DNA of 64,000 bases. Source: Paguma larvata (Eukaryota; Chordata; Mammalia; Carnivora; Viverridae). The notes beneath the pieces were generated by a model. The model saw only the letters and a list, made by a program, of their open reading frames with translations. It did no database searches and was not told where the DNA came from. Location of the stretch: positions 40,341,030-40,405,029 of the forward strand of contig CM057841.1 in assembly GCA_030068075.1 (NCBI GenBank), read 5' to 3'. Below are positions 23,265-34,869 of this stretch, piece by piece; position 1 is the stretch's first letter; every line of letters begins with the position of its first letter. A program made the position numbers and the translations under genes.

Positions 23265-23350
23265 TGCTTTGGAAGGCACAGGACTTGGGAGTCCCCCAGA
23301 TCTTCCATCTACTGTCTTTTTGACCTTGATAAGCTTACAAAACCTCTCTG
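23265..23350 (+). repeat. MIR fragment
   Basis: 'aggcacaggacttgggagtc', 'ttttgaccttgataagctta' and 'caaaacctctctgaactttg' match the forward MIR centre. Confidence 0.5.
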
Positions 23351-23444
23351 AACTTTGACTTGAATTTCAAGAAGGTAAAATGCTCTCAATTGCTATAAAG
23401 ACTAATAATACAGCATTTATAAAGATAGGTAATTGTATTGGCCC

Positions 23445-23665
23445 CTCATTTTATGGCACTGTCCTAAGCTCTTTATATGATTTAACTCACTCTAGCTACA
23501 AAACAACCCTATGAGATAGGAACCATAATTTTACAGACAAGGAAACTGAGTCTCAGAGAGGTTAAAATGAGTGGCTTATAAATGATAGCCCTGGGATTTG
23601 ATCAAATCCCAAACTTGACCAAAAAAAAATCAATGTTCCTAACCATTATACTATACCGCCTCTAA
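23445..23665 (-). repeat. MIR, well preserved
   Basis: 'ggcactgtcctaagctcttt', 'acaaccctatgagataggaa', 'ttttacagacaaggaaactg', 'agtctcagagaggttaaaat' and 'cctaaccattatactatacc' give nearly the whole reversed consensus. It faces the MIR fragment at 23265. Confidence 0.92.
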
Positions 23666-23864
23666 TATGTCACAACTGATTTGTAAATGCCTGCCGTTGG
23701 CAATGCCTGCAGAGTTGGCCAATTCCATTAACAAGTTCCTCACAATCAGAATGCATGTAGGTGGAATCCCTAATGGTGACACAGGAGTTTCTGACTTGTG
23801 ATCCAAACACTTGATGTGCCTCTAGCATGATTGACCTGAAAATGAGGGAAAATGCAGTAGAGAA

Positions 23865-24025
23865 GTAAGGATGTGGAGTTTGCAGTCAGGCTTTATTTGG
23901 AGCTAAAGCCTATTTTACCTCTTCGTAGCTGAGTGGCCCATGCAAAGACTTATTTTGCTTATCTACTTGTTACAGGGAGTGATTAGTACCATAAAAATAA
24001 CACAAAATTCAATAAATATTACTAA
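23865..24025 (+). repeat. MIR
   Basis: 'ggatgtggagtttgcagtca', 'ttttacctcttcgtagctga', 'gtggcccatgcaaagactta' and 'gagtgattagtaccataaaa' match forward MIR with moderate divergence. Confidence 0.6.
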
Positions 24026-24117
24026 TTGCAATGGTTAGTGGTTGTAAGAGTAGTAATAGCAGTAGTAATCCCGATTGTAGTTGTAAACATATTAGTAGCG
24101 GGAACAGAAATGTAGGT

Positions 24118-24515
24118 GCACTAGTTTGCAAGAGCTGTTGTAACAAAGTACCATAGGCTTTAACAGTAGAAATTCATGTTTTCATGATTCTGGAGACTAG
24201 ATGTCCAAGATAAGGTGCCAGCAGAGTTGGCTTTTTCTGAGACCTCTCTCCTTGCCTTGTACATGGCCGTCTTCTCCCTGTGTCTTCACACTGTCTTTCC
24301 TCTGTTTGTGTCTGTGACCCGGTCTCCTCTCTTTAAAAAGACACCAGTTCTATTGGATTAGGGCCCGCCCTAATGATCTCATTTTAACTTAGTTACTTAT
24401 TTAAAGACTTTTCTTCCAATACAATTGCATTCTGAGGTTCTGGAGGGTAGAACTACAACATATAAGTTCTAGGCAATGGGCAAGTTCAGGCCAAAATAGT
24501 GGGTGCCACATACAT
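24118..24515 (+). mobile_element. LTR-like old interspersed repeat
   Basis: Follows a widespread mammalian repeat: 'gctgttgtaacaaagtacca', 'gattctggagactagatgtc', 'caagataaggtgccagcaga', 'cgtcttctccctgtgtcttc', 'attggattagggcccgccct' and 'atctcattttaacttagtta'. I recognise the consensus but not its exact family, so the LTR assignment is tentative. Confidence 0.75.
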
Positions 24516-26489
24516 ACCGATTTCCTATGAGTTAGTGGTCTTTCGGAATGCTGATTATGAGATTTAGGATACTCAGCCTCAGAAGTAATGGCCTAAGAAA
24601 TGATTTGAGCAAGACATTGGACTCAAGACTCTCAGCCAAGAGCATACCATCATCAGTGACGATGGGGATGAAGAAATACTGGCATTTGAATGGACAGAGG
24701 TCAGGGAAGCCATGCAAGAATAGACCCATACAATCAAAAATGATCTTGCATTTCAGATGACTTTTGACAGTCCACCACGTATTTAGGTAGGTTTAGAGCT
24801 TTTATAATCATATGTACCTAGATTCAAGTCTTTTCTACATATGACCATATGGAATTTACCATACTGATTAAAAATGTGCTGAATTTTTCAGGAATATAAC
24901 TTCCGTGTAATGGGGGAAGATAGCTTTTTAAAGTTTTACCAAGTCAATTACAGCTAAAAAAAAAATTCTTACCAAGAGCTCTTTACTTTTTTGGAAAGTC
25001 CTATCAGTTACGGAGATACCCCTATTTATGCTTTCAGTATAATATATCTGTTTCAGTCTGCATTTTTAGCCGTTCCATTCATGGTGATTTTGTATATGGA
25101 TATGGGTGTCTTACTATTTCATTATACCTTCTGATAATATCACGTCATGTTATAACTTATGGGTAATAGTTATTAGCTTTTTTATAATCTATTTCTTTAA
25201 TTTATCTTCTGTATTATGATTTGGGCATTGCACAGATTTTTTTAATTAGATGGATAATTTATATTATCTATGAATTTCATTCATAAAACATAAAGGGAAT
25301 GTTTTAATATGTTTGTTATAAAAAGAAGCAGTGGATTGATAAATTCAAAACAACTATACTCATCAGTGCCCCCATTAGAAAGGCCATATGTGGCTAACGT
25401 ATTAAACACTGGACCCTGGAACTGAATCCAAACCATCAAAGACAGAGGGGGATACTGAGCCTAAGAAATGCCAAGTGGCATGCCAAACTCATAGCCAAAA
25501 TTAGAATGTTTGTATTGTAGTGATGTATATAGTATTAGAACCCTGTCTCCAAAGAGGGTTTTGACACTGGCTTTCACAGTTATCCAGAAGCACACCATGA
25601 GTACAAACAAAAGAGCTCTGGGTTTAGGCAAGGAAAGCAGACTTTAGCATGCAAAGTTTGAGTACCCTAAATATGTCTCTTCTATTGGTTTCCTTCCAGG
25701 GGCAGGTTGTTTGATTTCTTCATGGCCCTAATTTAATTTTTTTCAGAGTTTACTCATTCAGCTTGGAGTTCTATGAAGTAAGAAGATAAAACACAGTAAT
25801 TAGCTTATTGCCCTTCAATTACTAAAAACCTATGATGGCAGTCCCCACAGGACTCACCCCCTTGTGTAACACTTTCAGAAGGAAATGTTACCATATACTT
25901 AGTTTGGCTTTCAGTAATTTTATAGTAAGTCACATGATTCTCCTACTGAACTGTGAATTAAGATGAGAAGCAGCATCCCTCTCCTTAGTTTAAGATGAGT
26001 GAACTGGGTCCCTCAGCTTCCCATCACCGTGGTTTGCAGGAACATGTCAGTAAATTTAAACCATTGATTAACAAAGTGAATTCTATCAGCATCTGCAGTG
26101 GTCCTCCAACACACAGATGATGGAATCCAGATTCTTAAGACTGCCCTTCCCTTTAATATGATTTCCCTATGTCTTCAGCTTCACCCCCGTCCCTTCTCCT
26201 CTAAACTGTGTCCAGTCTAGCTTCACAACCTGTAGGAGAGCATGCCCCCCAGTATGACCTGTCGTCCCGACTGCTTCCAATGCTGTGTTTCCCAGTCTAC
26301 TTGGTGGATTTACACTCTATATTAAAGACCCAGTTTGGGTGAGAAACATCCCTATTTCATTTGGTTTCTTCCCTTTTTCCTTTGTTTTCCAGTGTATCCC
26401 CATTATATCACCTGTCACCATAGAGTGTCATTATTGATGGGCCTGTTTATGTGGATCTCACCCAATCAGATGGTGTCTTTTTCTCTCTC
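24516..26489. other. Unassigned, AT-rich in the middle
   Basis: About 2 kb without a recognised repeat. AT-rich at 25060-25330. Frames of up to 116 codons at its end run into the SINE and are not genes. Confidence 0.45.
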
Positions 26490-26734
26490 TCTTTTTTTAA
26501 ATGCTTATTTATTTATTTTGAGAGAGACAGACATGCATACAGTCAGAGAGGGAGGGAGAGAGAGAATCCTAAGCAACATGCATACAGTCAGAGAGGGAGG
26601 GAGAGAGAGAATCCTAAGCGGGCTCTGTGCTAGCACAGAGCCCAACATGGGGCTTGACCTCATGAACCCCGAGATCATGATCTGAGTGGAAATCAAGAGT
26701 CAGACACTTAACCGGCTAAGCTACTCAGACACCC
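26490..26734 (-). mobile_element. CAN-SINE with an internal duplication
   Basis: Reversed SINE: 'ctttttttaaatgcttattt' tail side, GA-rich tract, 'cccgagatcatgatctgag' and degraded head 'gctaagctactcagacaccc'. Flanks carry similar 'atggtgtctttttc' (26470-26483) and 'atatggtctttttc' (26735-26748). The CT-rich body contains a 45-bp tandem duplication, listed separately. Confidence 0.93.
26531..26620. repeat. 45-bp tandem duplication within a SINE
   Basis: Two adjacent copies (26531-26575 and 26576-26620) start with 'acatgcatacagtcagagag' and differ at one base, the last (a versus g). The near-identity points to a young event relative to the SINE. Confidence 0.95.
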
Positions 26735-26748
26735 ATATGGTCTTTTTC

Positions 26749-27379
26749 AAAGGAAAAATAGTTTTTGTGATCGTTTTGTACTTCCAGAGACTAGGATAGT
26801 GTTTGGAGTATTACAGCTTAGTCATGTTCAATGAATCAAATAGCTAATGTGTATACAGTATAGAGTATTTGACCTCTATTGTCAACACTGGTTCAAGTGT
26901 TTTCTCTTTTCGACTGCCCCTTTTCAGGTTGAGCTTTCTTTTCCTTCCAGGACCAGGGCCCAAGTCTTCATATATATACCACAAATGAACTGAAATCTTT
27001 CTATTCATCTGTGTGTATGTCAAAGCATGGATTTACACAGATGAGTATCCCTCTTATGAATTCAGCACTTCAAAGGAGGAGAGAGAAGTAATACTGAAGA
27101 ACATGGGGCAGTTTATCAGCATTACTTATAGAATCTTATAAGAAGCAGAGTTTCCTTATGGGGTATAGGCTGGTAAGTGACCCTGCTGGGGTGAAGGTTT
27201 CTGAGTCTTGTACAGAAACCTTGAGTGGAAGACTTCTGGCTAAGGCCATTGGTGCTTTATCGCTGGCTCTGGTGCTAGACTGAGCCTCCACTTCCTGATG
27301 AAGGCACCAAGGCAGTTCCAAGAGTAGAGGTGAGGAACTCTCTCATACACAGCGGGCAAGGGTAGAGACTGGCACAAAC
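26749..27379. other. Unassigned sequence
   Basis: No gene or family recognised. Confidence 0.45.
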
Positions 27380-27580
27380 TTTCTAGGGAGAAACTTGTAC
27401 ATCTGTATGTAGAAAATGTTATTAATAAAGATATGAAGATATTCACTGTAGAATTATGGATATCAGAAAACTAACGAGGAAATTAAATGTTTAATAATAG
27501 GGATTAATTTAAGTAAATTATGGACTATCCACATGATGAAATATTATGAACCATCAAACACTATATTCATTAATTCAAAA
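27380..27580 (+). mobile_element. Old L1 3' fragment (L1ME-like)
   Basis: 'ggcacaaactttctagggag', 'aataatagggattaatttaa', 'gtaaattatggactatccac' and 'atgatgaaatattatgaacc' match the L1 text '...ggttaaataaattatggtacatccatacaatggaatactatgc'. Confidence 0.65.
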
Positions 27581-27639
27581 TAAAAATACCAACAATGAAA
27601 AACCCAGCTAAACAAATTTAAAACATTAGCCTTTGTCAT

Positions 27640-27810
27640 CTTTTATCAAGTTTATGATATAGTCATTATCAATCTTGTTTTACAGACAAGGTACATAGAC
27701 TTAAAAAAAAAAGTGCAAAATCTCACCTAACATTGCATAGCTGGGTAAAACTGGGACTCAATACTAGGTGTGCCAAATTGAAAAGCCCATGTTCTTCCAA
27801 CTTTATTGCA
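27640..27810 (-). repeat. MIR
   Basis: 'tcttgttttacagacaaggt', 'cattgcatagctgggtaaaa', 'ctgggactcaatactaggtg' and 'aaaagcccatgttcttccaa' follow reversed MIR to its tRNA-side end. Confidence 0.85.
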
Positions 27811-29679
27811 TTGCTTGTAATACTTTTAACAACACTGAAGAAAGCTCAGGCTCGAATGCTGCATGACAAAGATGATCATGGATATGTGTATTGTGTTAAA
27901 ACCACAAAGGGAAAATAGGAAGAAGGAAATAATTAAGTTGTGGTTTGGTTATACACACTTGTGCTTTTCTTTTTATTTTTCTGCTCTTCCTAAGTGCTGT
28001 ACAATAAGCATGCTGACTTAGATAATGCAAATATTAAAATAATATAGGATGAAGAAAAATTCCAGTTTTATGATAGATACCACATACGATGGCCCCCACC
28101 TGTCATTTCAGGCAGAATTCTGGTGCACCTACTGAGCAAAACTAGGCAAGAATCCCCTCTCTCCAAATGAGACTTTACTGATGCTCCTTCCCAGCTCCTA
28201 AAATGCAGGTCCTGCTGCATTTTAACAGCATCCCAGAACTAAATAAAGCAGCGTGGGTCTGGAGGGATGGGGTGGTCAATGTGACAAATGATCCAATCTG
28301 GTTGAAGGTAGTAGCAACAAAGAAAGGCCATTAGATTTAGTGATTAGAAGGGGCTGAGCAGCACGGCCGAAGGCGGTGGGACACCAGGTCCAGAGCCAGA
28401 CCACAGAGTGTGAAATGAGACAGAGGAACGAGCAAAGTGTACACAGGTATATGCCACTTTCAGTCAATGGGAGAGTAATAGCATGTCAATTGAACTGTGC
28501 CCAAGTTTATATGAAGGTTGCCCATTGTGATTCAACAATCATTTCAAATTTCTCAACTGCAAATATTCACACACATTTGACAGGTGGTAGAAATTGGTAT
28601 CAGCGGGGTCTAAAGAAAAGACTAAGACCGAGCCATTTTGGATTGCCAGTTTAGTACTCTGCTAATTTCTAGAGTACAGTGAATCTTTTAGTCAGTGGCC
28701 TCATCTTAAAAATGGGGCTGTCAGTGCAATCGGAGACTTGGTGTGGCTTAACTACTGACTCGAATCCTCATGAACTAAACATTCTTGCTCCACGTAGCTT
28801 TCCAAGAAAAGAATACTACAGGAAAAGCAATTGCCATTAGCTCAGCCTGCCCTGGGAGAATTTAATGAAGAGAAGGAACCTGGGGAGAAAATAGCACTTT
28901 TCAGATAAAACCTGGATATCTCATTTCCACTGGCTTCCCCATCCTAACTTGTCGGAGCCGGACCCATTTTTCTCTTGAGCCCAGCAAGGTTTGCCAATCT
29001 GCCTTCCTTTCTTTAAGTGGCCGCCTCCAATTTAACATACTTATTGGTGTTCTCAAGTGAGCCTTCAACAGAACTGAGCCATTTAAGGGTTTGCCCTCAT
29101 CTCATTATAAATTAGTTTTGAATATCTCTCAGTATGCACAACATTCTTCAGCTATCCAAGTTAGAACTCCTTATTAGACTAGGAAGAATTTGCGTTTTAA
29201 TTAGTTTTACCTCTGGTGTACGAAGCCCACTGAGATTACTACACTTAGTAAAATTTAATTAACTTGACAAAAGATCCTAATTGTTTTCGTGCCACTGGTC
29301 CTTTGCAAGGCTAAAAATAATGCCCTCCAAATTAAGCGGCCACCAGAAAGTTTCATTCTGACTGCCCTATATTTAAAAAAAAATCAAAATTATAATTCAC
29401 AGAGTTTTTCTTTGTCAGACACCAGGATTTGGGTGCAGAAGCAGAGATTAACAAACCCCTTAGGAAGAGCTATCCAGGGGTAGGGATGAGTAGGAAGAGC
29501 TCAGGGACAAGCCTCCCCCACCCCTGATTCCCTCTCAACTTCGTTCTTGTGGAAAGCTTTATAGAAATGAGACAGGGAACGTATTGATTTGTTCAACTCC
29601 TCAAAGACTCAAGCAGACATAATATATCATGTGAATTAATAATGAAGGTTTATAAATTTAAAATGCTGAATGAGTAAAT
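27811..29679. other. Repeat-poor unique block
   Basis: About 1.9 kb in which I recognise no transposon. AT-rich patches such as 'aaatttaattaacttgacaa' near 29251 are typical of conserved non-coding DNA, but conservation cannot be judged from one genome. Frames up to 92 codons without motif. Confidence 0.4.
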
Positions 29680-29717
29680 ATTCATTCATTCATTCATTCA
29701 TTCATTCATCATTCATT
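29680..29717. repeat. (ATTC)n microsatellite
   Basis: About nine ATTC units with one interruption. It probably grew from the 'ttcattcattc' terminus of the adjoining L2. Confidence 0.9.
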
Positions 29718-29800
29718 TACTTTTTTAATGTGTATTTCCCAAGTGCCTTTGGGTCAGGTGTGCACAATGGAAATATTTGATCTTTAAGAGCCTTAGGGCT
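29718..29800 (-). repeat. L2 3' end
   Basis: 'tgtatttcccaagtgccttt', 'gggtcaggtgtgcacaatgg' and 'tttaagagccttagggc' resemble the reversed L2 end 'ttattgagtgcctactatgtgtcaggcactg'. Confidence 0.5.
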
Positions 29801-30039
29801 TTGCAGTGTCATTCCCAATGTACTGCTTCCCATTTCCTGCACCCCTTCTGGCTAATGTTATATAGCCTTCAAGATCAGTAGCATTGTTAGCTCACTCCCT
29901 TGTGTTCGTAAAGCATTCTGTCTTCCTATCCTAATAACAGTAACTGCATTGGAAAGAAGCGTCGTGACATTGTGTGTTACTGCTGCTGGCTTCTGTTTGT
30001 TTGTGGCCCTGTGGCAGCAATAGGGCTAAACTTGGGCAC

Positions 30040-30215
30040 TTTTGACCTTGTACAAGGAAACTTTTGTGTTTCTGTCTGCTCTTCTGGGTGAAGAAATGAT
30101 AATAAATAGCCTCTCCCTGGTGGAAGTTCTGAAGGATTAAATGAAAGAGTAATATAAAAAGGAATGCACATAGTTTGACATAGAGTTGATGTTCAGTATT
30201 ATATTTTGATTGTCA
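30040..30215 (+). repeat. MIR
   Basis: 'ttttgaccttgtacaaggaa', 'gaagaaatgataataaatag', 'ttctgaaggattaaatgaaa' and 'agtttgacatagagttgatg' follow the forward consensus into its 3' half. Confidence 0.75.
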
Positions 30216-30363
30216 TTCCTGAGAGCCATGTCGGTTCCCTGAACCCTGATCCTACTAAGTAACTTCCTTCCTTCCAGTCATGGGTTACCATATGGTTTGA
30301 GAATGCATAGGCCTTGTGATTATGCCCGTCTGACTTAACGCATATTTTTGATCTGAGAATATA

Positions 30364-30419
30364 TCCTCCTCCTCCTCCTCCTCCTCCTCCTCATCATCAT
30401 CATCATCATCATCATCATG
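30364..30419. repeat. (TCC)9(TCA)9 compound trinucleotide repeat
   Basis: About nine TCC units followed directly by about nine TCA units, with no interruption. Confidence 0.95.
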
Positions 30420-30779
30420 ATTTACGTAATAAACACAAGACTGTGCCTATACCCAAAGCTGTACCCATCAAGTGTGGCTTGAAAAACAAGCCAACAAACC
30501 AAAAAAAATTGATGTTGAGGATGGGTTGCAACATTTGAAGGGTTCTAGTTTATTTTGTTACTCTGTTACAGACTACTCTAACACATGCCAGAGTACTGTG
30601 GATATGCTCAAAGCTTTATTTTCTTTTCTCTGTTTCTATCCTGCTAGCTTCACCGAATTAATGAGGCCTCTGGAAAAGTTGTTTACTTCACTGATCAGTG
30701 TGGGGGACTGCCTAAAAGAGCCTTTCCCCCACTTCTAAACTGGCAAGATCCTTCTCGTCTCGTGTTTTGTTAACAGCCT
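30420..30779. other. Unassigned sequence
   Basis: No gene or repeat recognised; an 88-codon plus-strand frame (30472-30738) lacks motifs. Confidence 0.45.
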
Positions 30780-31365
30780 CCCATTCTGGACATGGCTTTT
30801 GAAACCAGCCTCTCCTCCACTTCTTAGTGGCTGCCAATCACAGTATCCTGCCCCCCACCCCCCTACCCAGTGTGCACATGTGACCCAGATCTGGTCATTG
30901 AGGGCACTGCATCCCTCTGGCCACAGTGACTGCACGATGATGAGTCTGTCACTAGCCTGGATGTGTATTTTGTTTTGTTTTTGTTTGGATTTGGTTCAGT
31001 TTTTGTTTCTGTTTGGGGATTGTATATTGACTGAGTAAGCTCTCCACTTCCTTCAAACTCAGAAAATAAGCCAGAGTAAGCCTGGAGCTGGACTTGCCTG
31101 TACTCCTCTTGTCCATCCTCTGAAAGAGGCCTCACTGTAGACCGAGGGCAGTCTACTGAAATATTCGAAGCTAAGACACAGAGACAGGGAGAGGAAGGAG
31201 AAGAGATGTGGAGGGAAAGAGGGGGAGATGGTAATATTCTTGAAGTCACTGGAGATATTTAGCTCCAACCTCAGACTCTCTCTTTAAGTGAGAAAATAAA
31301 CACTTTCTCCCTTTGGGTTAGTTTGAATCAGATTTCTTCTATTTGCTATCAAAAGACTTTGTGTT
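30780..31365 (+). mobile_element. Old LTR-like interspersed repeat
   Basis: Resembles an old mammalian repeat of about 0.5 kb: 'gacccagatctggtcattga', 'gcatccctctggccacagtg' near the start, and 'aataaacactttctcccttt', 'gtttgaatcagatttcttct', 'tatttgctatcaaaagactt' at the end. The centre is too diverged to align by eye. Family not named. Confidence 0.6.
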
Positions 31366-31832
31366 TCTTTGTTTTCTCAACCCGCTTTATCATGCCTTCT
31401 TTCAAATTCCTGATCTTTCTTCAACAACGGCATGACCAGCTCCAAACAGCGGGCTGCCACGAGTGCACAGGTGAACAGGAACGGTCAGATGCTGCGCACC
31501 CAGGAGCACCGCTGCCCTTCACCCTGCCTCCAGGCCACGCACATACTGGGCACACCAGATGGGATGTTATTGCGGGGGCTTGCTGTGTACTTGCTGATGA
31601 ATCCAAGGGGATCAGCCTTGGAGAATTTCAGCATCTTTCAGCACTGAGGCCTTTGCAAATTCAAAGGACAGCCAGAAATAAATTAAGCCTCTTCCAAACC
31701 AGTGTGCTCCAGGAGTCGGACTTACAGCTCAGAAATGAGCTTCTTCCTTCAGAAACAGGTAGACCGTCTTGGCAGTTTCCTCTCTACAATATAAAAACAA
31801 TTTTGCACCATATTTTAAGTGAAATGAAGTGA
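31323..31832 (+). other. Longest open reading frame (169 codons), no known product
   Basis: A plus-strand frame whose first part lies in the old LTR-like repeat. The central part (31421-31580) is locally GC-rich with about eight CpG dinucleotides, unlike its surroundings. The predicted peptide shows no domain, signal peptide or membrane segment I recognise, and a second frame is also open across the same bases. A donor-like 'cacaggtgaac' occurs at about 31465. I do not call it a gene; a chance frame or a decayed pseudogene is as likely. Confidence 0.2.
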
Positions 31833-32089
31833 TGTTTGTCATTCAAATACCAAACATTCCTAAGGTCAACAGTAAGCACAGTATATATCAACTCTGACAA
31901 GCACACATTTTCGCACAGGAGGAGAAATGTGTATGTGATTAATATCCGTACCCACATCCATACCTACATGTGTATCTGTATCTGCATATCCCGTTCCTGT
32001 TCTAAACTTCCCCAAGAGCAGATCTATAATAGTTGTTATTAAGGAAAGTTAATTGTCCCCCAACTTCGTGTAGTCCATGCACAGCTACT

Positions 32090-32185
32090 CTAATTCAACA
32101 AAGCTTTAATGATCACTTACTGGATGCTGCTGACACTATGTGCCAGGGAAACAAGAATAAGTGAGACAAGTCCCTGCTCTTAATT
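32090..32185 (-). repeat. L2 3' end
   Basis: 'aattcaacaaagctttaatg', 'atcacttactggatgctgct', 'actatgtgccagggaaacaa' and 'gacaagtccctgctctt' follow the reversed L2 terminus. Confidence 0.65.
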
Positions 32186-32460
32186 TCTGCTGTATATCAT
32201 CTATTTCATGGTCACATTTCATCCTTATACTTTTTCTTCTCTCTTTAAGACACCTCCTGTTTCCTCATGTGCATTTGTCCAAATTCTTACCAATCTTCAC
32301 AATCTATGAAGTCATCTCTAATATATCCAATGTGGCAATGGAGTTTTCTTTTTATCTTCTAGATTTTCATAGCTTATTTGCCTTCTTTTGACATATAATG
32401 CATTTGGTCAGTTAGTAGTTATTTATATGCATGCAATCTCTGCAAGTCAGTGGTTGTATC

Positions 32461-32555
32461 ATATACATACACACACATATATGCCCATGCATATATGTAT
32501 ATACAGATGGTATGGATGATATGCGTAGTGTGAGTGTGTGTGTGTGTGTGTGTGT
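32461..32555. repeat. CA/TA and (GT)n microsatellites
   Basis: An imperfect CA/TA tract at 32461-32505 and an almost pure GT array at 32528-32555, with about 20 unique bases between them. Confidence 0.9.
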
Positions 32556-32579
32556 ACATCCTAGGTAATACCAAATATA

Positions 32580-32640
32580 GTCTTAGTACCAAGTCTGATA
32601 CATTGTAGGTATTTAAAAAAATGAAAGAATTTTTAATGAC
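32580..32640 (+). repeat. L2 or MIR 3' end
   Basis: 'taccaagtctgatacattgt' then 'aggtatttaaaaaaatgaaa' resembles the shared '...tggcacatagtaggtgctcaataaatgtttgttgaatgaa' terminus. Confidence 0.4.
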
Positions 32641-33204
32641 CATAAAAATGACTGACTTAAATTCTCCTTGAGAATAGAATCCTTCCCACTAAGAAATCCT
32701 CATTAGAGAAAGTGATTTCTGAGGTTGTTGTATTTCCCAAGTAAAATACTGTGATCAGTTTGTAGTAGACAGATGAATTGCTTCCCTCTGACTCAGACAC
32801 CTGTTTGAGGGATAATATAACAAGTTCCTGTAATGACCACCAAAAGGGATGGTATCGATCGCTGAAATTTGCGGGTGCATGTCCTATAGGTGAAATATTC
32901 ATTTACGGAAATTACAAGGATCAATAGCTCAAAGGTCATCAGAACAGATGATAGGTTGTAATTTCAATATATGGCCTGCCACCAGCTAATGAAAAGGGAA
33001 AGGGCCCATTTGTCACATCTGGGTAATAAATCTTCCATATGCCTCTTTATTGAACATAAAGCCATGCAAGCTGTCAGCAGCTGTGGCCCGGGCATCCTAA
33101 TCTGAGAAATGGGATATGTTTACTTTATTTGTCAAAAAATACTGTCCAAGGGGAAAGAAGTGAAAGCAGCATTTGTTAAAAGCTTGAAGGGTGTCTCAAA
33201 CTTG
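32641..33204. other. Unassigned, repeat-poor
   Basis: No transposon recognised. Looks unique and compositionally balanced; no reading frame with motifs. Confidence 0.45.
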
Positions 33205-33390
33205 GCAAAGCACACTTTCACAAATGCTCTCACATCTGGTAGTCACAAAAACCTCACGAGGCAAACGATGTCATTTTTGTTTTCCAGATGTAAAATCTGA
33301 AGTTCCCAGGGGTGACAGAGCAAGGTCCTGTAGAAATTGGGATCAGAATCAGCATTTAATTGTTTCTGGGACCCACAATCTCACCACTCA
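33205..33390 (-). repeat. MIR
   Basis: 'aaagcacactttcacaaatg', 'cacaaaaacctcacgaggca', 'tttttgttttccagatgtaa' and 'ggggtgacagagcaaggtcc' follow the reversed MIR layout. Confidence 0.75.
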
Positions 33391-33489
33391 TCGGTACGGA
33401 GTGAAGATACCTTAGAAGAGCAACTGTTGCATGAACTGAGCCCCAGAGCATCACCTTAACCCTGTCTGGATTGACTGCATCCCTCTGGT

Positions 33490-33555
33490 TGACTTCTGGA
33501 AACTCATTCAGTCAGTCTCAGTTTTCTCATCTACGAACTGGGAACAGATGTGGCA
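33490..33555 (+). repeat. MIR fragment
   Basis: 'cagtctcagttttctcatct' and 'acgaactgggaacagatgtg' match the MIR centre 'cctcagtttcctcatctgtaaaatggg'. Confidence 0.5.
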
Positions 33556-33949
33556 GAAAGGTATGTAACTCTGGAAGAGTCTTGAAGCTTCTGTACATCA
33601 CTTTCAAATGTCAGAGTATTTTACTTATGCTTTCAGACAGGGGAATACTTTTACTATAAAGATGAAGATAATACTATATATTGGAGAGAGCACTTTTTTT
33701 TTTTTTTTGGTATTCATCTATCTAATTCATTTATGATCCAGTCTGTTAAGTTTAATGGCAGCATAGGGAATATAACCCGTGCTCCATCTCATGGCAACAG
33801 CAGAATTAATCTTGAATTCTTCGGTCCTTAAAAATCGAAGTGCCCCTTACTTTCTACTTAACTATGAAATATATAGGTAAACAACAGATTGTCTCCGCTC
33901 TCACCCCCCAATGTTTTTGAATTGCCCTAGGGGAATAAGAGTAAAGAAA
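33556..33949. other. Unassigned, with T15
   Basis: T15 at 33694-33708; otherwise no recognised feature. Confidence 0.45.
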
Positions 33950-34115
33950 AGATTAGACCCAAATGCACTCAAATCTCAGATCTTCTTATAAAAGCTGTGT
34001 GAGCTGAAATGATCGAGTTAGGTCACATTTATGAGTCTCAGTCACCTCATCTATAAAATGGGGACCTTATTTGATTCATAGGTTCATTTTCAGTATTCAA
34101 ACGGATGACATCTGT
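33950..34115 (+). repeat. MIR
   Basis: 'atgagtctcagtcacctcat', 'ctataaaatggggaccttat' and 'ttgattcataggttcatttt' follow forward MIR closely. Confidence 0.8.
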
Positions 34116-34689
34116 ACAATCCCTACTCTCTAGCCCCGCAGTCACATGGTAAGTAGTTCCTAGGCAATTCCCACTGGTTCTTAGGTGTTAATGTATCTGA
34201 ACAGACATAAGAAAAACCGCTAGACGATGCGTCTATAGGAACCACCCAGAAATGTATATTCCTTACAAACACTGACTTCTTCTAAACTAATCACTACCCA
34301 AACAGCAGACCACAATAATCCCTCATGCAGCTTGCACAAACCATTTGGTGGTACTAGAGTGTGCTTTCCTGATAGGGAGATATTTTTGGGAAAGAATGGT
34401 GGATGGAAGAGGTGGGAAGAGGAGTCATATAAGCATGAAAAATGCATTGCAAATCATTTTAGTCTTCTTGACAACATGGTTCTTCACATAGCCAGCCATG
34501 CAGCACTCTTTTCTCTGGTGGAAAAGATACATCTTCATTCCATTTAGCTGTCACTAACCAAAGCAATCAAGGGGCTTACTTTCCCTTTATAATGGTGGAG
34601 GTAAAATTGATGACGTAACAACAGTCCTGCTCCTTTCTTGTTCTTATTATAAGCAGACTCAGGTGAATGTTTTATGGTGAAGCTCACAG
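34116..34689. other. Unassigned sequence
   Basis: No gene or repeat recognised; frames of 71-75 codons on both strands lack motifs. Confidence 0.45.
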
Positions 34690-34845
34690 GATTCCTATAT
34701 GGGAAGTACTAGTTTTATGCCTATTTTATATCAACGCAAAATGAGTCTCATAAAGGTTGCTCACGTTGCTTGAGGTCACGCAGCTGGTGAGTGGCGGCAC
34801 TAGGGTCAAACTCAGTTCTATCGAATACTTCACCAAACTGTCTAT
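34690..34845 (-). repeat. MIR
   Basis: 'atgcctattttatatcaacg', 'caaaatgagtctcataaagg', 'cttgaggtcacgcagctggt', 'gagtggcggcactagggtca' and 'aactcagttctatcgaatac' give the reversed consensus in order. Confidence 0.87.
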
Positions 34846-34869
34846 TACAGATAGTAAAACTTAAAAATA

